A stretch of DNA of 64,000 nucleotides from Niastella populi (GTDB lineage: Bacteria; Bacteroidota; Bacteroidia; Chitinophagales; Chitinophagaceae): NCBI RefSeq assembly GCF_002078015.1, contig NZ_LWBP01000204.1, positions 1 to 64,000 on the forward strand. Direction: 5' to 3'. A program made the translations under genes and the position numbers. Below are positions 16,052 to 28,000 of the stretch, one piece after another. The stretch's first letter is position 1. Each line of letters begins with the position of its first letter. The notes under the pieces were generated by a model, which did no database searches, was not told where the DNA came from, and worked only from the letters and a program-made list of their open reading frames with translations.

Positions 16052-19000
16052 ATGAAAAAGCAGTTTTATTTCGTCGGACGGCTATGTCTGCTAAGTTTAC
16101 TCGCACTTTTTATTTCTGGTTTAGCATTTTCACAGGACCGTACAATCAGCGGTAAGGTAACCGATTCAAAAGATGGTGCGCCATTGCCAGGAGTTTCGGT
16201 TCTAATTAAAGGTCAAACAAAAGGGGCAAGCACCGACATGGATGGCAATTTCACTATAAGTGTTACACCCGGTACAACACTTATTTTCACACACACAGGT
16301 TATGAAAGCCACCAGGTAACAGTTGGGCAGGAAGAAACGCTGAATGTTCAATTGGAATTAAGCAAAGGCTCTATGAGCGAGGTGGTGGTTATCGGTTATG
16401 GAACTGTAAAGAAGAGAGACCTCACCGGATCGGTAGGTTCGGTAAAAGCTTCCCAGTTGCAGGAGCGGCCTGCAGCCTCAGTGAACGAAGCATTATCTGG
16501 TCGTATAGCGGGGGTGCAGGTTACAACCAACTCTGGCCGTCCGGGTGGACAAACCCGTATCCGTGTTCGTGGTTTTAGTTCAATCAACTCATCGAACAAT
16601 CCTTTGTATGTGGTAGACGGGGTGTATATACCTATCGGCAACCAAACGCTTAACAGTAATTCTATCGACTATATCAACCCGAATGATATCGCATCTGTAG
16701 AAGTACTGAAAGACGCATCTGGTACCGCCATTTATGGAGCCCGGGGTGCTAATGGCGTAGTGCTTATTACTACCAAACGCGGTACAAATGGCCCGGCAAA
16801 GGTTACCTATGATGGAAACTTCAGTGTACCTACACTTGGTCCCAAAAGAGTGCACATGCTGAATGCGCAGCAATATCTTGACCTCGAAGAGCTGGCATAC
16901 GATAATATTAAAGTGTATGACCCTGCAGGCTGGGCTGCCGGAAACTATTCATCGGTAGTAGATCCCCGCGTAAAACGTCAAAGTTTACCTAACCTGTTCG
17001 ATGCTAATGGTAAGCCCTTTTACAATACCGACTGGCTGAAAGAGTCGTTGCAACATAAACTGTCGCAAAATCATCAGTTGGGAGTAACCGGTGGAAGTAA
17101 TGGTAATTTATATGGGTTGTTCCTCGGCTATCGCGATGATAATGGCTTATTGCTTAATTCTTATCTTAAACGTTACTCGGCACGTTTCGTGCTCGATCTG
17201 AAACCGAAAGAATGGCTGCGGATCGGCGGTAGCGTAAGCTATAATAACCAGGAAGAAAATCTGGTTGATCAGGGTACGGGTGGTTTGAACTCTGTGCGTA
17301 TGATCACAGAAGCATTCCCTTTTATGCCTGTTAAGTTTGCTGATGGTTCCTGGGGCGACAACTTTCTTTATCCCGGCGCAGAAGGTGGTTCCAACCCGGT
17401 GCATATTATGACCGATAGAAAGTATCTGGTGAACGTTCAGAATATGCTTGGTCATTCGTACGTAAACATCCTGCTTGGTAAGGGGTTTGATATTAAAAGC
17501 CAGGTAGGTGTGAGTATCGTACAAAGGCAGGAAAACCAGTTCAGCAGCCGCACACTGCACAACATTTCGATGGATCAAAACGGTACTGCTAGTATTTTCG
17601 ATAATAGGGAAATTTACTGGTCATCAGAAACCTTCCTGAATTATACCAAAGACATTAATGAAGATCATACCGTAACCGGCTTGGTGGGTCTTTCATGGCA
17701 GGGAACGAATTACGCGTCAGTAAATGCCAGCGCCCAGAATTTTTCAACCGACTTCTTTCAATATTATAACCTTGGCCAGGGAAGCGTGCAGAACGCATCC
17801 AGTTCAAGCAAAAGCAATTTCGCTTTCAATTCTTACTTTGGCCGCGTAAATTACGGATACCAGCAAAAGTACCTGGTTACTTTCACTGGTCGTATTGATG
17901 GAAGCTCAAAATTCGGCGACAACCATAAATTTGCTTTTTTCCCTTCAGCTGCAGTTGCATGGAATGCATCCAATGAGGAATTTCTTAAAAGCAGCAGCGT
18001 GGTATCACATCTTAAATTGCGCGTTAGCCATGGTTTAACGGGTAATTCTGAGATCGCTCCTTATTCTTCAGATCCTTTACTGGGTTCTTACACTGCCATC
18101 TTTAACAACGCCAGATTTTCAGGTGTTGGATCCAGCAGGTTGGGCAATCCTGATCTGAAATGGGAAAAAACAGCTCAAACAGATGCCGGTCTTGAATTGG
18201 GCCTGTTGGAAAACAGGATCAGTTTTGAAGCCGATTATTATTATCGTAAAACTACCGACATGCTGCTGGAAACGCCGTTGCCAAGATCAACCGGCTATCC
18301 TTCCATTACCAAGAATGTCGGCAGCATGGAGAACAAAGGAATTGAGCTTACACTACATACTGTAAATATTAAAACCCAGGACTTTTCATGGAGCACCACC
18401 TTTAATATCTCCCTGAACAGAAATAAAGTGCTTGCTCTGGCAACACCCGCGCCGATTTTTTCGGGTAATCCGAACTTTTTGTCAAATACAGGGATCATAA
18501 AGGTTGGTGAACCTGTTGGTTCGTTCTGGGGCCTGGTACGGCTGGGCGTTTGGACCGATGCCGAAAGGGCAGAGGCGGCAAAGTACACCAGCTATCGCGG
18601 TGGAAAGCCCATTCTTCCGGGCGACCTGAAATACCTTGATGTAAATGGTGATTATGCTATCAATGATCTTGACAGGGTGATTATCGGTAATGGTAATCCT
18701 GATGGCTGGGGTTCATTCAACAATAGTTTCAAATATAAGAACTTCGACCTGCTTATTGAGATCGGTTATATGTATGGAAACGATGTGTTGAATCAAACAA
18801 AACACTCAGGTGAAGACAGAACAGGTATTGCCAACAGCTTCAGTTCAGTGCTCGATTATTACCAACCGGGTAAGAATAACGACAATACCATGATCGCCAC
18901 CATCCGCGATACCAGAGCTGGTTATGTAACCAATGTGGACACCCGCTGGGTAGAAGATGGTTCCTTCATTCGCGGTAAGAATTTATTATTGGGCTATAAT

Positions 19001-19201
19001 GTGCCTGCCAGCATGTTGAATACGTTAAGGTTAAGCCGTTTGCGCGTAACCGCTTCCGTTCAGAACTTCTTCCTCAGAACCAAGTTCTCGGGTAACGATC
19101 CGGAAGTAACAACTTACAGCAACGCATTTGCACAGGGACAAACTTTTTTTGATTATCCCAAGCCTACTACGTACATGCTGGGAATAAGTGTTGGATTATA
19201 A
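16052..19201 (+). CDS. SusC/RagA-type TonB-dependent outer-membrane transporter
   Basis: About 1049 residues. Signal peptide (1-28, ending near AFSQ), carboxypeptidase-like regulatory beta-sandwich (ISGKVTDSKDGAPLPGVSVLIKG, about 32-115), TonB box and plug (EVVVIGYGTVKKRDLTGSVGSV; PLYVVDGVY; DASGTAIYGARGANGVVLITTKRG) and a C-terminal barrel. It imports oligomers captured by its SusD partner. I chose ATG 16052 rather than a TTG two codons upstream. susD follows 23 bases later and a LacI regulator precedes it. No glycoside hydrolase or peptidase is nearby, so the substrate is unknown. Confidence 0.95.
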   Translation: MKKQFYFVGRLCLLSLLALFISGLAFSQDRTISGKVTDSKDGAPLPGVSVLIKGQTKGASTDMDGNFTISVTPGTTLIFTHTGYESHQVTVGQEETLNVQLELSKGSMSEVVVIGYGTVKKRDLTGSVGSVKASQLQERPAASVNEALSGRIAGVQVTTNSGRPGGQTRIRVRGFSSINSSNNPLYVVDGVYIPIGNQTLNSNSIDYINPNDIASVEVLKDASGTAIYGARGANGVVLITTKRGTNGPAKVTYDGNFSVPTLGPKRVHMLNAQQYLDLEELAYDNIKVYDPAGWAAGNYSSVVDPRVKRQSLPNLFDANGKPFYNTDWLKESLQHKLSQNHQLGVTGGSNGNLYGLFLGYRDDNGLLLNSYLKRYSARFVLDLKPKEWLRIGGSVSYNNQEENLVDQGTGGLNSVRMITEAFPFMPVKFADGSWGDNFLYPGAEGGSNPVHIMTDRKYLVNVQNMLGHSYVNILLGKGFDIKSQVGVSIVQRQENQFSSRTLHNISMDQNGTASIFDNREIYWSSETFLNYTKDINEDHTVTGLVGLSWQGTNYASVNASAQNFSTDFFQYYNLGQGSVQNASSSSKSNFAFNSYFGRVNYGYQQKYLVTFTGRIDGSSKFGDNHKFAFFPSAAVAWNASNEEFLKSSSVVSHLKLRVSHGLTGNSEIAPYSSDPLLGSYTAIFNNARFSGVGSSRLGNPDLKWEKTAQTDAGLELGLLENRISFEADYYYRKTTDMLLETPLPRSTGYPSITKNVGSMENKGIELTLHTVNIKTQDFSWSTTFNISLNRNKVLALATPAPIFSGNPNFLSNTGIIKVGEPVGSFWGLVRLGVWTDAERAEAAKYTSYRGGKPILPGDLKYLDVNGDYAINDLDRVIIGNGNPDGWGSFNNSFKYKNFDLLIEIGYMYGNDVLNQTKHSGEDRTGIANSFSSVLDYYQPGKNNDNTMIATIRDTRAGYVTNVDTRWVEDGSFIRGKNLLLGYNVPASMLNTLRLSRLRVTASVQNFFLRTKFSGNDPEVTTYSNAFAQGQTFFDYPKPTTYMLGISVGL

Positions 19202-19224
19202 AAAGTAATAAAAACAAGCTTATT

Positions 19225-20778
19225 ATGAAAATTCGTAAAATCAACCCGATATATATACTGCTGTTAGGAGCCCTGGCATTAACAACTACCGGTTGTAAAA
19301 AATGGTTGCAGGATGAAGATAAAGATCCATCGAACCTGTCTCCCGACATTTATTATACATTACCCGGTCACGCCGATGCAGCCATAGCCGCCGCATACGA
19401 CAGAACCCGTTTCATTGGCAATGGCGCAGGCATATTCGCCAATAATTTCTCCATGCTTGAAATGCCCACTGGTACGGCTAAAACCGAAACAGGGCAAAAT
19501 ACCGATCTGAACAACCTGCTTGGGCTTAGTTATAACGGCGACAACGTATTTGTGCTTAACTGGTGGACCGGCCTGTACAGTGTTATTGCCCAAACCAACC
19601 TGGTGCTGGATAAAGTGCCTGGGATAAAAATGGATGAAACAAAAAAGAAACAGGTATTGGGGGAAGCCCAGTTTTTAAGGGCATGGTCATATTTTTACCT
19701 CGTTCGGTTATTTGGTGATGTGCCGTTGCATACTACTTCAATTCTAACTTCGCTCGATCCCAAAGTATATTCCGGCCGCACCTCTAAGGATTCGATCTAC
19801 ACACAGATTATAACCGACCTGAAAGCGGCAGAAGCTTCGGGTTTGAGCTGGACCGATGCCGGCGGGCGCGCTTCGCTGGGCGCTGTAAAATCGTTACTCG
19901 CTGAAGTTTATTTAACCATGGCGGGTAGCCCTATGAACAAGGCTGATCATTATCAAATGGCGGCTGATAAGGCGAACGAAGTGATCACCAGTGGCAAATT
20001 CAGCCTGTTTGACACCTACAACCAGCTGCACAACGAATCGTTGGAAAACCAGCGGGAGCATATTTTTCAGATCCAATACCTGGGCGGCGTGGCCAACAAT
20101 GGCAACCAGGCTATTCTGTTACCTAATTTCAAGGATGTTTCAGCATATGGTACCGAAATCGGGTCAACAACGCCCACGGTGCAGTTTTATAATTCATTTG
20201 AACCTGGTGATAAAAGAACTGTTGACCGGGAGGGATTCTTTTATACAAGTTACTACTCCGGAGGTAACGGTGCTTTGAAGTCCTTGGGAGCGCCTTACAT
20301 TTTTAAGCATTTTGATAGTGTCGCTCACGGCACGTCGGGTAAAGCGGGTACCGCAACCAGCGGTTTGAACTGGATGAACATCCGGTATGCACAGGTGCTT
20401 TTAACCTTTGCGGAAGCTCAGAACGAGGTGAGCAGTGGTCCTACCCAGGCAGCACTCGATGCATTAAAAGCGATTCGCGACCGGGCTGGATTGACCACCG
20501 GTACGCTCGGCAGCTATAACCAGGCATCTTTTAAAGAAGCCGTATGGCGTGAACGCTGGCATGAGCTGTGTTATGAAGGTGTAACCTGGTTCGATATGGT
20601 GCGGCTGGAAAAAGCCTATAACCCGCTAACCAACAATTTTGACGAGTTTGAAGGATATAAACTGACCGAAAGCGGGGCTACACTGACCAAAAAACATCTG
20701 CTGTTCCCGCTGCCTACATTGGAAATGCAAAACAATCCGAACCTGAGACCTCAAAATCCCGATTACCCGGGGTTATAG
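19225..20778 (+). CDS. SusD/RagB-type nutrient-binding outer-membrane lipoprotein
   Basis: 517 residues. Lipoprotein signal with Cys24 (LALTTTGCKKW), then TPR-like helices (VLGEAQFLRAWSYFYLVRLFGDVPL is the family hallmark region) and the conserved C-terminal SusD part (RERWHELCYEGVTWFDMVRL; LLFPLPTLEMQNNPNL). It sits on the cell surface as the lid of SusC and captures glycans or other oligomers. Co-transcribed with the preceding susC; a strong terminator follows. Confidence 0.95.
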   Translation: MKIRKINPIYILLLGALALTTTGCKKWLQDEDKDPSNLSPDIYYTLPGHADAAIAAAYDRTRFIGNGAGIFANNFSMLEMPTGTAKTETGQNTDLNNLLGLSYNGDNVFVLNWWTGLYSVIAQTNLVLDKVPGIKMDETKKKQVLGEAQFLRAWSYFYLVRLFGDVPLHTTSILTSLDPKVYSGRTSKDSIYTQIITDLKAAEASGLSWTDAGGRASLGAVKSLLAEVYLTMAGSPMNKADHYQMAADKANEVITSGKFSLFDTYNQLHNESLENQREHIFQIQYLGGVANNGNQAILLPNFKDVSAYGTEIGSTTPTVQFYNSFEPGDKRTVDREGFFYTSYYSGGNGALKSLGAPYIFKHFDSVAHGTSGKAGTATSGLNWMNIRYAQVLLTFAEAQNEVSSGPTQAALDALKAIRDRAGLTTGTLGSYNQASFKEAVWRERWHELCYEGVTWFDMVRLEKAYNPLTNNFDEFEGYKLTESGATLTKKHLLFPLPTLEMQNNPNLRPQNPDYPGL

Positions 20779-20800
20779 TGAATAAATAAGTATGCATTTT

Positions 20801-20837
20801 AAGCCGCAAAGTAACCATCCTTTGCGGCTTTGTTTTT
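20801..20837 (+). terminator. Rho-independent terminator of the first susCD operon
   Basis: Perfect 11-bp stem AAGCCGCAAAG (20801-20811) / CTTTGCGGCTT (20820-20830), then TGTTTTT. Confidence 0.92.
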
Positions 20838-20924
20838 ATCTTTGGGGCATACCATTTTAACTTATCCTGTCACTTACCGCTGCCAGCCTCAAATTTTCCG
20901 GTCTGATTTTTGGCCCTGAATTTC

Positions 20925-20954
20925 TTGTTTTTTTAAGTATAATCCTTACCTTTG
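20925..20954 (+). promoter_or_regulatory. Promoter of rpoB-rpoC
   Basis: TTG (20925-20927), a 19-base spacer and an exact -7 box TACCTTTG (20947-20954). It leaves a ~200-base leader before rpoB. The octamer is the same as in the rplK and tRNA-tuf promoters. This is the only visible promoter for rpoBC after the susCD terminator. Confidence 0.8.
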
Positions 20955-21156
20955 CCCTCCATTTTTCACAAAAGCTAATTAGCAGAGGTACGTTGCTACA
21001 AGGCCAAATTAACATAACTGCCTCTTTTTTAATTCTTTGGGAATTTAACCTTTACAGTTCAACATGAACCAAAAGGCTTGAAATTCTCAAGGAAAATTTT
21101 TTTTGTCTATAGATGTTTTGTCGTACGAATAATTAAAAAAACCGGTTTTAAGCAAT

Positions 21157-24100
21157 ATGTCTTCAACAAAACTGTCAACCAGGGTAAACTTCGGTAAAAT
21201 CAAAAATCTTGCTGAAGCACCTGACTTACTAGAGGTACAAATTCAATCGTTCAAAGAATTTTTCCAATTAGAAACCACACCCGACAAGCGTAACATTGAA
21301 GGGTTGTTCAAGGTGTTCAAGGAAAACTTCCCCATTACCGATACACGAAACATATTCGTGCTGGAGTTTTTGGACTATTTCATTGACCCGCCCCGGTACA
21401 CCATTGAAGAGTGTATGGAGCGCGGTTTAACATATGCCGTTCCCCTTAAAGCGAAACTCAGGTTGAGCTGTAATGACGAAGAGCACGTTGACTTCCAGAC
21501 AATCGTTCAGGACGTGTTTCTGGGGAACATCCCTTACATGACCCCCCGCGGTACCTTCGTGATCAACGGAGCCGAGCGTGTGGTGGTTTCACAGCTGCAC
21601 CGTTCACCTGGTGTATTCTTCGGTCAGTCAATTCACCCCAACGGTACCAAGATCTATTCTGCCCGCGTAATACCTTTCAAAGGTGCGTGGATGGAGTTCG
21701 CTACCGATATCAACAACGTAATGTACGCGTACATCGACCGTAAGAAGAAATTCCCGGTTACCACGCTGTTGCGTTCTATCGGTTATGAAACCGATAAAGA
21801 CATCCTGGAACTGTTCGGCATGGCCGATGAAGTGAAAGGCGATAAAAAATCACTGCAGAAATATCTTGGCAAACGCCTCGCTGCCCGCGTTTTGAGAACA
21901 TGGGTAGAAGACTTCGTAGATGAGGATACCGGTGAAGTAGTATCTATCGAAAGAAACGAGGTAGTGCTCGAGCGCGATACCGTGCTTGATGAAGAAGCAG
22001 TGGATATGATCGCCGACATGGATGTGAAGAGCGTATTCGTGCAGAAAGAAGATGTAGGCGGCGACTATGCCATCATTTACAATACCCTCAATAAAGATAC
22101 TTCGAACAGCGAGCTGGAAGCAGTTCAGCACATCTACCGCCAGTTGCGCGGAGCCGATGCGCCGGATGATGAAACAGCCCGCGGTATCATTGATAAATTG
22201 TTCTTCAGCGACAAGCGTTACGATCTGGGCGAAGTAGGTCGCTACAAGATCAACCGCAAGCTGATGCTGAATCAGCCGCTGGATCAAAAAACATTGACCA
22301 AGGAAGATATTATCGAGATCATCAAGTACCTGGTTCGACTGACCAATGGTAAAGCTGAGATCGACGATATCGATCACCTGAGCAACCGTCGTGTGCGTAC
22401 CGTGGGTGAGCAGTTATATGCTCAGTTCGGTGTTGGTTTGGCCCGTATGGCCCGTACCATCCGCGAGAGAATGAACGTACGCGATAATGAGGTGTTCACA
22501 CCGGTTGACCTGATCAACGCCAGAACGTTATCATCAGTGATCAACTCGTTCTTCGGTACCTCTCAGTTATCACAGTTCCTCGATCAGACCAACCCGCTGA
22601 GTGAGATCACGCACAAACGTCGTATCTCCGCACTCGGACCCGGAGGTTTGAGCCGTGAAAGAGCCGGATTCGAGGTTCGTGACGTACACTACAGCCACTA
22701 CGGCCGCCTGTGTACCATTGAAACGCCTGAAGGTCCGAACATTGGTTTGATCTCAACCCTGTGCGTACACGCCAAGATCAACGAAATGGGCTTTATTGAA
22801 ACGCCTTATCATAAAGTTGACAACGGAAAGGTTGACCTGAAAAAGCTCACCTTCCTGAGTGCAGAAGAAGAAGATAACGCGAAGATCGCCCAGGCAAGTT
22901 CGCCGCTCGATGAAAAAGGCCACTTCGTGGAAGAGAAGATCACTTCACGCCAAACCGGCGACTTCCCGATCCTCGATCAGAACGAAGTGGAGTTCATGGA
23001 CGTAGCGCCGAACCAGATCGTGGGATTGAGCGCTTCACTGATTCCGTTCCTGGAGCATGATGATGCCAACCGTGCGCTGATGGGATCGAACATGCAACGT
23101 CAGGCTGTACCGCTGATCCGCCCTGAAAACCCGATCGTGGGTACAGGCCTGGAAGGAAAAGCTGCCCGCGACGCCCGTGTACAGATCCTGTCTGAAGGCG
23201 AAGGTGTGGTAGAGTACGTAGATGGTAGTGAAATTCACGTTCGCTACGACCGTACCGAAGCTGACCGTCTGGTGAGCTTTGAAGATGACCTGAAAGTTTA
23301 CAGACTTACCAAATTCATAAAAACAAACCAGGAAACCTGTATCAACCACAAACCTGCTGTTAGAAAAGGTCAGCGTTTGAAAAAAGGCGACTTCCTTACT
23401 GAAGGGTATGCGGTACAGGGTGGTGAACTGGCGCTGGGCCGTAACCTGAAAGTGGCGTTCATGCCATGGAAAGGGTACAACTTCGAGGATGCCATCGTAA
23501 TCAGCGAAAGAGTAGCCAAAGAAGACCTGTTCACTTCTATTCACATTTCTGAATATGAACTGGAAGTACGCGATACCAAACTGGGTGAAGAAGAGCTGAC
23601 ACCAGATATTCCAAACGTATCGGAAGAAGCTACAAAAGACCTGGATGAAAACGGTATCATCCGTTTGGGGGCCGCCATTAAAGAAGGTGATATCCTTATC
23701 GGTAAGATCACGCCAAAAGGCGAAAGCGATCCTACACCGGAAGAAAAACTGTTACGCGCCATTTTCGGTGATAAAGCCGGTGATGCCAAAGATGCTTCTT
23801 TGAAAGCGCCAAACGGGGTAGAAGGGGTAGTGATCGGTAAAAAGCTGTTCCAACGCGCGAAAAAAGACAAGAACGCGAAGATCCGTGAGAAAGCTGCATT
23901 GGAAAAGCTGGAAAAAGTGCACGAGAAGAACACCGAAGACCTGAAAGAAGAATTGTTGAACAAACTGCAAACGCTGTTGAAAGACAAAGCTTCTGCCGGA
24001 GTTAACAACAACTTCGGTGAAGTGCAGATCGGTAAAGGCGCCAAGTTCAATCCGAAGAACCTCGGTTCTATCGATTACCAGAACGTTAATCCGCTGGGTT

Positions 24101-24960
24101 GGACAGGTGATGCTTCTATCGATGATGCCATCAATACCTTGTTGCACAACTACAACATCAAGTATAACGAAGAACTGGGTAGATATAAGAGAGAGAAGTT
24201 CAACATTTCGATCGGGGATGAATTACCTGCCGGTGTGTTGAAACTAGCCAAAGTATACCTGGCTGTTAAGCGTAAGCTGAAAGTGGGTGATAAAATGGCC
24301 GGCCGCCACGGTAATAAAGGTATCGTTGCCAAGATCGTGCGTGCTGAAGACATGCCGTTCCTGGAAGACGGAACTCCGGTTGATATCGTACTGAACCCGC
24401 TTGGGGTACCTTCCCGTATGAACCTGGGCCAGATCTACGAAACTGTATTAGGCTGGGCCGGTTTGAAAATGGGTGTGAAGTTCGCTACGCCGATCTTCGA
24501 CGGAGCTACCACCGATGAAATTGCCAAACACATCAATGATGCAGGCTTACCAAGCTTTGGTCATACGCACCTGTATGACGGTGAAACCGGTGATCGTTTC
24601 CACCAGAAAGCTACCGTGGGTGTGATCTACATGATCAAACTGCACCACATGGTTGACGATAAGATGCACGCCCGTAGCATTGGACCCTACAGTCTTATTA
24701 CACAGCAGCCGCTGGGTGGTAAAGCACAGTTCGGTGGTCAGCGTTTCGGTGAAATGGAGGTGTGGGCACTGGAAGCTTATGGTGCTTCGAACATCCTGCA
24801 GGAATTGCTTACAATTAAATCGGATGATATTATCGGCCGTGCAAAAACCTACGAGGCTATTGTTAAAGGTGATAATATTCCAAGAGCAGGTATTCCTGAG
24901 TCGTTCAACGTATTGGTGCATGAATTAAGAGGTTTGGGCCTGGATCTGAAGTTTGAATAG
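21157..24960 (+). CDS. rpoB: DNA-directed RNA polymerase subunit beta
   Basis: 1267 residues, full length for Bacteroidota. The rifampicin-binding cluster is intact ([29 protein letters not shown]) with the usual Asp, His, Arg, Ser and Leu contact residues, so nothing in it suggests rifampicin resistance. The C-terminal end ([24 protein letters not shown]) is conserved. It is separated from rplL by 6.9 kb containing lacI-susC-susD, and from rpoC by a 108-base spacer holding a conserved element. Confidence 0.99.
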   Translation: MSSTKLSTRVNFGKIKNLAEAPDLLEVQIQSFKEFFQLETTPDKRNIEGLFKVFKENFPITDTRNIFVLEFLDYFIDPPRYTIEECMERGLTYAVPLKAKLRLSCNDEEHVDFQTIVQDVFLGNIPYMTPRGTFVINGAERVVVSQLHRSPGVFFGQSIHPNGTKIYSARVIPFKGAWMEFATDINNVMYAYIDRKKKFPVTTLLRSIGYETDKDILELFGMADEVKGDKKSLQKYLGKRLAARVLRTWVEDFVDEDTGEVVSIERNEVVLERDTVLDEEAVDMIADMDVKSVFVQKEDVGGDYAIIYNTLNKDTSNSELEAVQHIYRQLRGADAPDDETARGIIDKLFFSDKRYDLGEVGRYKINRKLMLNQPLDQKTLTKEDIIEIIKYLVRLTNGKAEIDDIDHLSNRRVRTVGEQLYAQFGVGLARMARTIRERMNVRDNEVFTPVDLINARTLSSVINSFFGTSQLSQFLDQTNPLSEITHKRRISALGPGGLSRERAGFEVRDVHYSHYGRLCTIETPEGPNIGLISTLCVHAKINEMGFIETPYHKVDNGKVDLKKLTFLSAEEEDNAKIAQASSPLDEKGHFVEEKITSRQTGDFPILDQNEVEFMDVAPNQIVGLSASLIPFLEHDDANRALMGSNMQRQAVPLIRPENPIVGTGLEGKAARDARVQILSEGEGVVEYVDGSEIHVRYDRTEADRLVSFEDDLKVYRLTKFIKTNQETCINHKPAVRKGQRLKKGDFLTEGYAVQGGELALGRNLKVAFMPWKGYNFEDAIVISERVAKEDLFTSIHISEYELEVRDTKLGEEELTPDIPNVSEEATKDLDENGIIRLGAAIKEGDILIGKITPKGESDPTPEEKLLRAIFGDKAGDAKDASLKAPNGVEGVVIGKKLFQRAKKDKNAKIREKAALEKLEKVHEKNTEDLKEELLNKLQTLLKDKASAGVNNNFGEVQIGKGAKFNPKNLGSIDYQNVNPLGWTGDASIDDAINTLLHNYNIKYNEELGRYKREKFNISIGDELPAGVLKLAKVYLAVKRKLKVGDKMAGRHGNKGIVAKIVRAEDMPFLEDGTPVDIVLNPLGVPSRMNLGQIYETVLGWAGLKMGVKFATPIFDGATTDEIAKHINDAGLPSFGHTHLYDGETGDRFHQKATVGVIYMIKLHHMVDDKMHARSIGPYSLITQQPLGGKAQFGGQRFGEMEVWALEAYGASNILQELLTIKSDDIIGRAKTYEAIVKGDNIPRAGIPESFNVLVHELRGLGLDLKFE

Positions 24961-24974
24961 TTGATAAGCGAACC

Positions 24975-25035
24975 GAACGTTGAAGAGTGCGACGCAACGG
25001 ATGATGAAAAGGGTTACTGTCGCCGGTAACAAAGA
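24975..25035 (+). ncRNA. Candidate structured element in the rpoB-rpoC spacer
   Basis: GTGCGACGCAACGGA (24987-25001) is identical to a stretch in the tuf leader. It is followed ~15 bases later by hairpin GTTAC-tgtcgccg-GTAAC, whose counterpart in the tuf leader keeps the loop but has a different, still paired stem. CGTTG just upstream can also pair with CAACG inside the 15-mer. It is likely transcribed within rpoBC. Role unknown: processing site, protein-binding leader or dispersed repeat. Confidence 0.45.
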
Positions 25036-25068
25036 ATTAAAAACTACTAGAAACAAGAAATACGAAAT

Positions 25069-28000
25069 ATGGCTATTAAAAAAGATAATCGTCCCAGAGC
25101 CACATTTTCTAAGATCACGATCGGGCTGGCTTCACCTGACTCCATTTTGGAACGCAGCTACGGTGAGGTATTGAAACCTGAAACCATTAACTACCGTACA
25201 TACAAACCGGAGCGTGATGGTTTATTCTGCGAACGTATTTTCGGACCGGTAAAAGATTATGAGTGCGCCTGCGGTAAGTACAAACGTATCCGTTATAAAG
25301 GGATCGTGTGCGACCGTTGCGGGGTTGAAGTAACTGAAAAGAAAGTACGTCGTGAGCGTATGGGCCACATTAAACTGGTGGTTCCTGTTGTACACATCTG
25401 GTATTTCAAAAGTTTACCCAATAAAATCGGTTACCTGCTTGGCGTTAGCTCCAAAAAACTGGAGAGCATCGTTTACTACGAGCGTTTCGTGGTAATTCAG
25501 GCCGGTATCAGAGAAGATCGCGGATTGAAATCAGGCGATCTGTTAACTGAAGAGGAATATCTGGAAATACTGGAGAACCTTCCTAAGGAGAACCAGTACC
25601 TGCCAGATGACGATCCGCAGAAATTCATTGCGAAGATGGGTGCTGAAGCAGTACACGATCTGTTGCAAAGAATTGAACTCGACAGCTTATCATTCGACCT
25701 GCGTAATGCCGCCGCTACCGAAACTTCACAGCAACGTAAAGCCGATGCCTTGAAGCGGTTGAGCGTGGTAGAAGCGTTCCGCGAGGCCAATAGCCGCATC
25801 ACCAACCGCCCCGAGTGGATGGTAATGCAATATATTCCGGTTATTCCGCCCGAACTGCGTCCGTTGGTTCCCCTGGATGGCGGCCGTTTTGCGTCGTCTG
25901 ACCTGAACGACCTGTATCGCCGGGTGATCATCCGTAATAACCGTTTGAAAAGATTGTTAGAGATCAAAGCCCCTGAGGTGATCTTACGTAACGAAAAACG
26001 TATGCTTCAGGAAGCGGTTGACTCTCTGTTCGATAACTCGCGTAAATCAAACGCGGTAAAAGCCGAAGGCGGCCGTGCATTGAAATCACTTTCTGATGTA
26101 CTGAAAGGTAAACAGGGCCGTTTCCGTCAGAACCTGTTAGGTAAACGTGTCGACTACTCTGGTCGTTCCGTTATTGTGGTTGGTCCTGAACTGAAACTGC
26201 ACGAATGCGGTTTGCCTAAAGATATGGCGGCTGAATTATTCAAACCGTTCATCATTCGCAAACTGATCGAAAGAGGTATTGTAAAAACTGTAAAATCGGC
26301 TCGTAAGCTGGTTGACAGAAAAGAAGCGGTGGTTTGGGATATCCTCGAAAATATCCTGAAAGGGCACCCGGTAATGTTAAACCGCGCCCCTACACTCCAC
26401 CGTTTGTCAATCCAGGCCTTCCAGCCAAAACTGATAGAAGGTAAAGCCATCCAGTTGCACCCGCTGGTGTGTTCGGCGTTCAACGCCGACTTTGATGGTG
26501 ACCAGATGGCGGTTCACGTTCCTTTAAGTAACGCGGCCGTTCTGGAAGCCCAACTGCTGATGCTTTCTTCACATAACATTTTGAACCCGCAGAATGGTGC
26601 GCCAATGACCCTGCCTTCACAGGACATGGTACTTGGTCTGTATTATATCACCAAGGGTAAAAAATCAACTGAAACAGAAAAGATCCGTGGTGAAGGAAAA
26701 GCTTTCTACAGTACCGAAGAGGTTATCATTGCTTACAATGAGAACCGGGTTGACCTGCACGCTCACATCAAAGTGAAAGTGGATGTTCGTAACAATGACG
26801 GCGCTATCGTTAAAAAGCTTACCGAAACAACCGTTGGCCGCGTAATCTTCAACGAATTTGTTCCCAAGGAAGTTGGTTACATCAACGCCCTGTTAACAAA
26901 GAAGAGCCTTCGTGAGATCATTGGTGACATCATTACTATCACCAACGTACCAAAAACAGCCAAGTTCCTCGATGACATCAAACAGCTTGGTTTCCGTACG
27001 GCCTTCAGAGGTGGTCTGTCGTTTAGCATCAATGACCTGATCATCCCGTCTATCAAAGGCGATGTGCTCGAGCAGGCAAAAGGTGAAGTAGACGAGGTAT
27101 GGGATAACTATAACATGGGTCTTATCACCAACAACGAGCGGTACAACCAGATCGTTGACATCTGGTCAAGGGTAGATACCCGTATTACCGAAACGTTGAT
27201 CCGTGAGCTGAGCAGCGATAAACAGGGCTTCAACTCTGTATACATGATGCTTGACTCGGGTGCCCGTGGTTCCAAACAGCAGATCAAACAGCTGTGCGGT
27301 ATCAGAGGTCTGATGGCGAAACCAAGAAAATCAGGTTCAACCGGAAGTGAGATCATCGAAAACCCGATCCTCTCTAACTTTAAAGGTGGACTGAACGTAT
27401 TGGATTACTTCATCTCTACGCACGGTGCCCGTAAAGGTTTGGCCGATACCGCCCTTAAAACAGCGGATGCCGGTTACCTCACCCGTCGTTTGGTTGACGT
27501 AGCACAGGACGTTGTAATTACAGAAGAAGATTGCGGTACGCTGCGTGGAATTGCTACCAGCGCACTGAAAGATAATGAAGAGATAGTAGAGCCGCTGTAC
27601 GATCGTATCATTGGCCGTACTTCACTTCATAACGTATACAACCCGCAAAACGATGAACTGATCGTTGAAGCCGGAAAAGAGATCAACGAAGAGATCGGCA
27701 AACAAATTGAAGAAGCCGGTATTGAAACCGTTGAGATCCGTTCGGTACTTACCTGCGAAAGCAAACGCGGTGTGTGCGTAAAATGTTACGGTAAGAACCT
27801 GGCCACAGGTAACAGGGCACAGAAAGGTGATGCGGTAGGTATCATCGCTGCCCAGTCGATCGGTGAGCCTGGTACACAGCTTACCCTGCGTACCTTCCAC
27901 GTGGGTGGTGTTGCCGGATCTGCATCCGTTGAATCTTCACTCACAGCCAAATTTGATGGTACCATCCAGTTCGACGGTTTGCGTACCGTAGGTTCGGTTA

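Noticed and set aside
21157-24960. Rifampicin-resistance substitution in rpoB
   Set aside because: The rifampicin cluster keeps the usual contact residues ([16 protein letters not shown]); the Asn-to-Thr difference next to the Asp is probably lineage variation.
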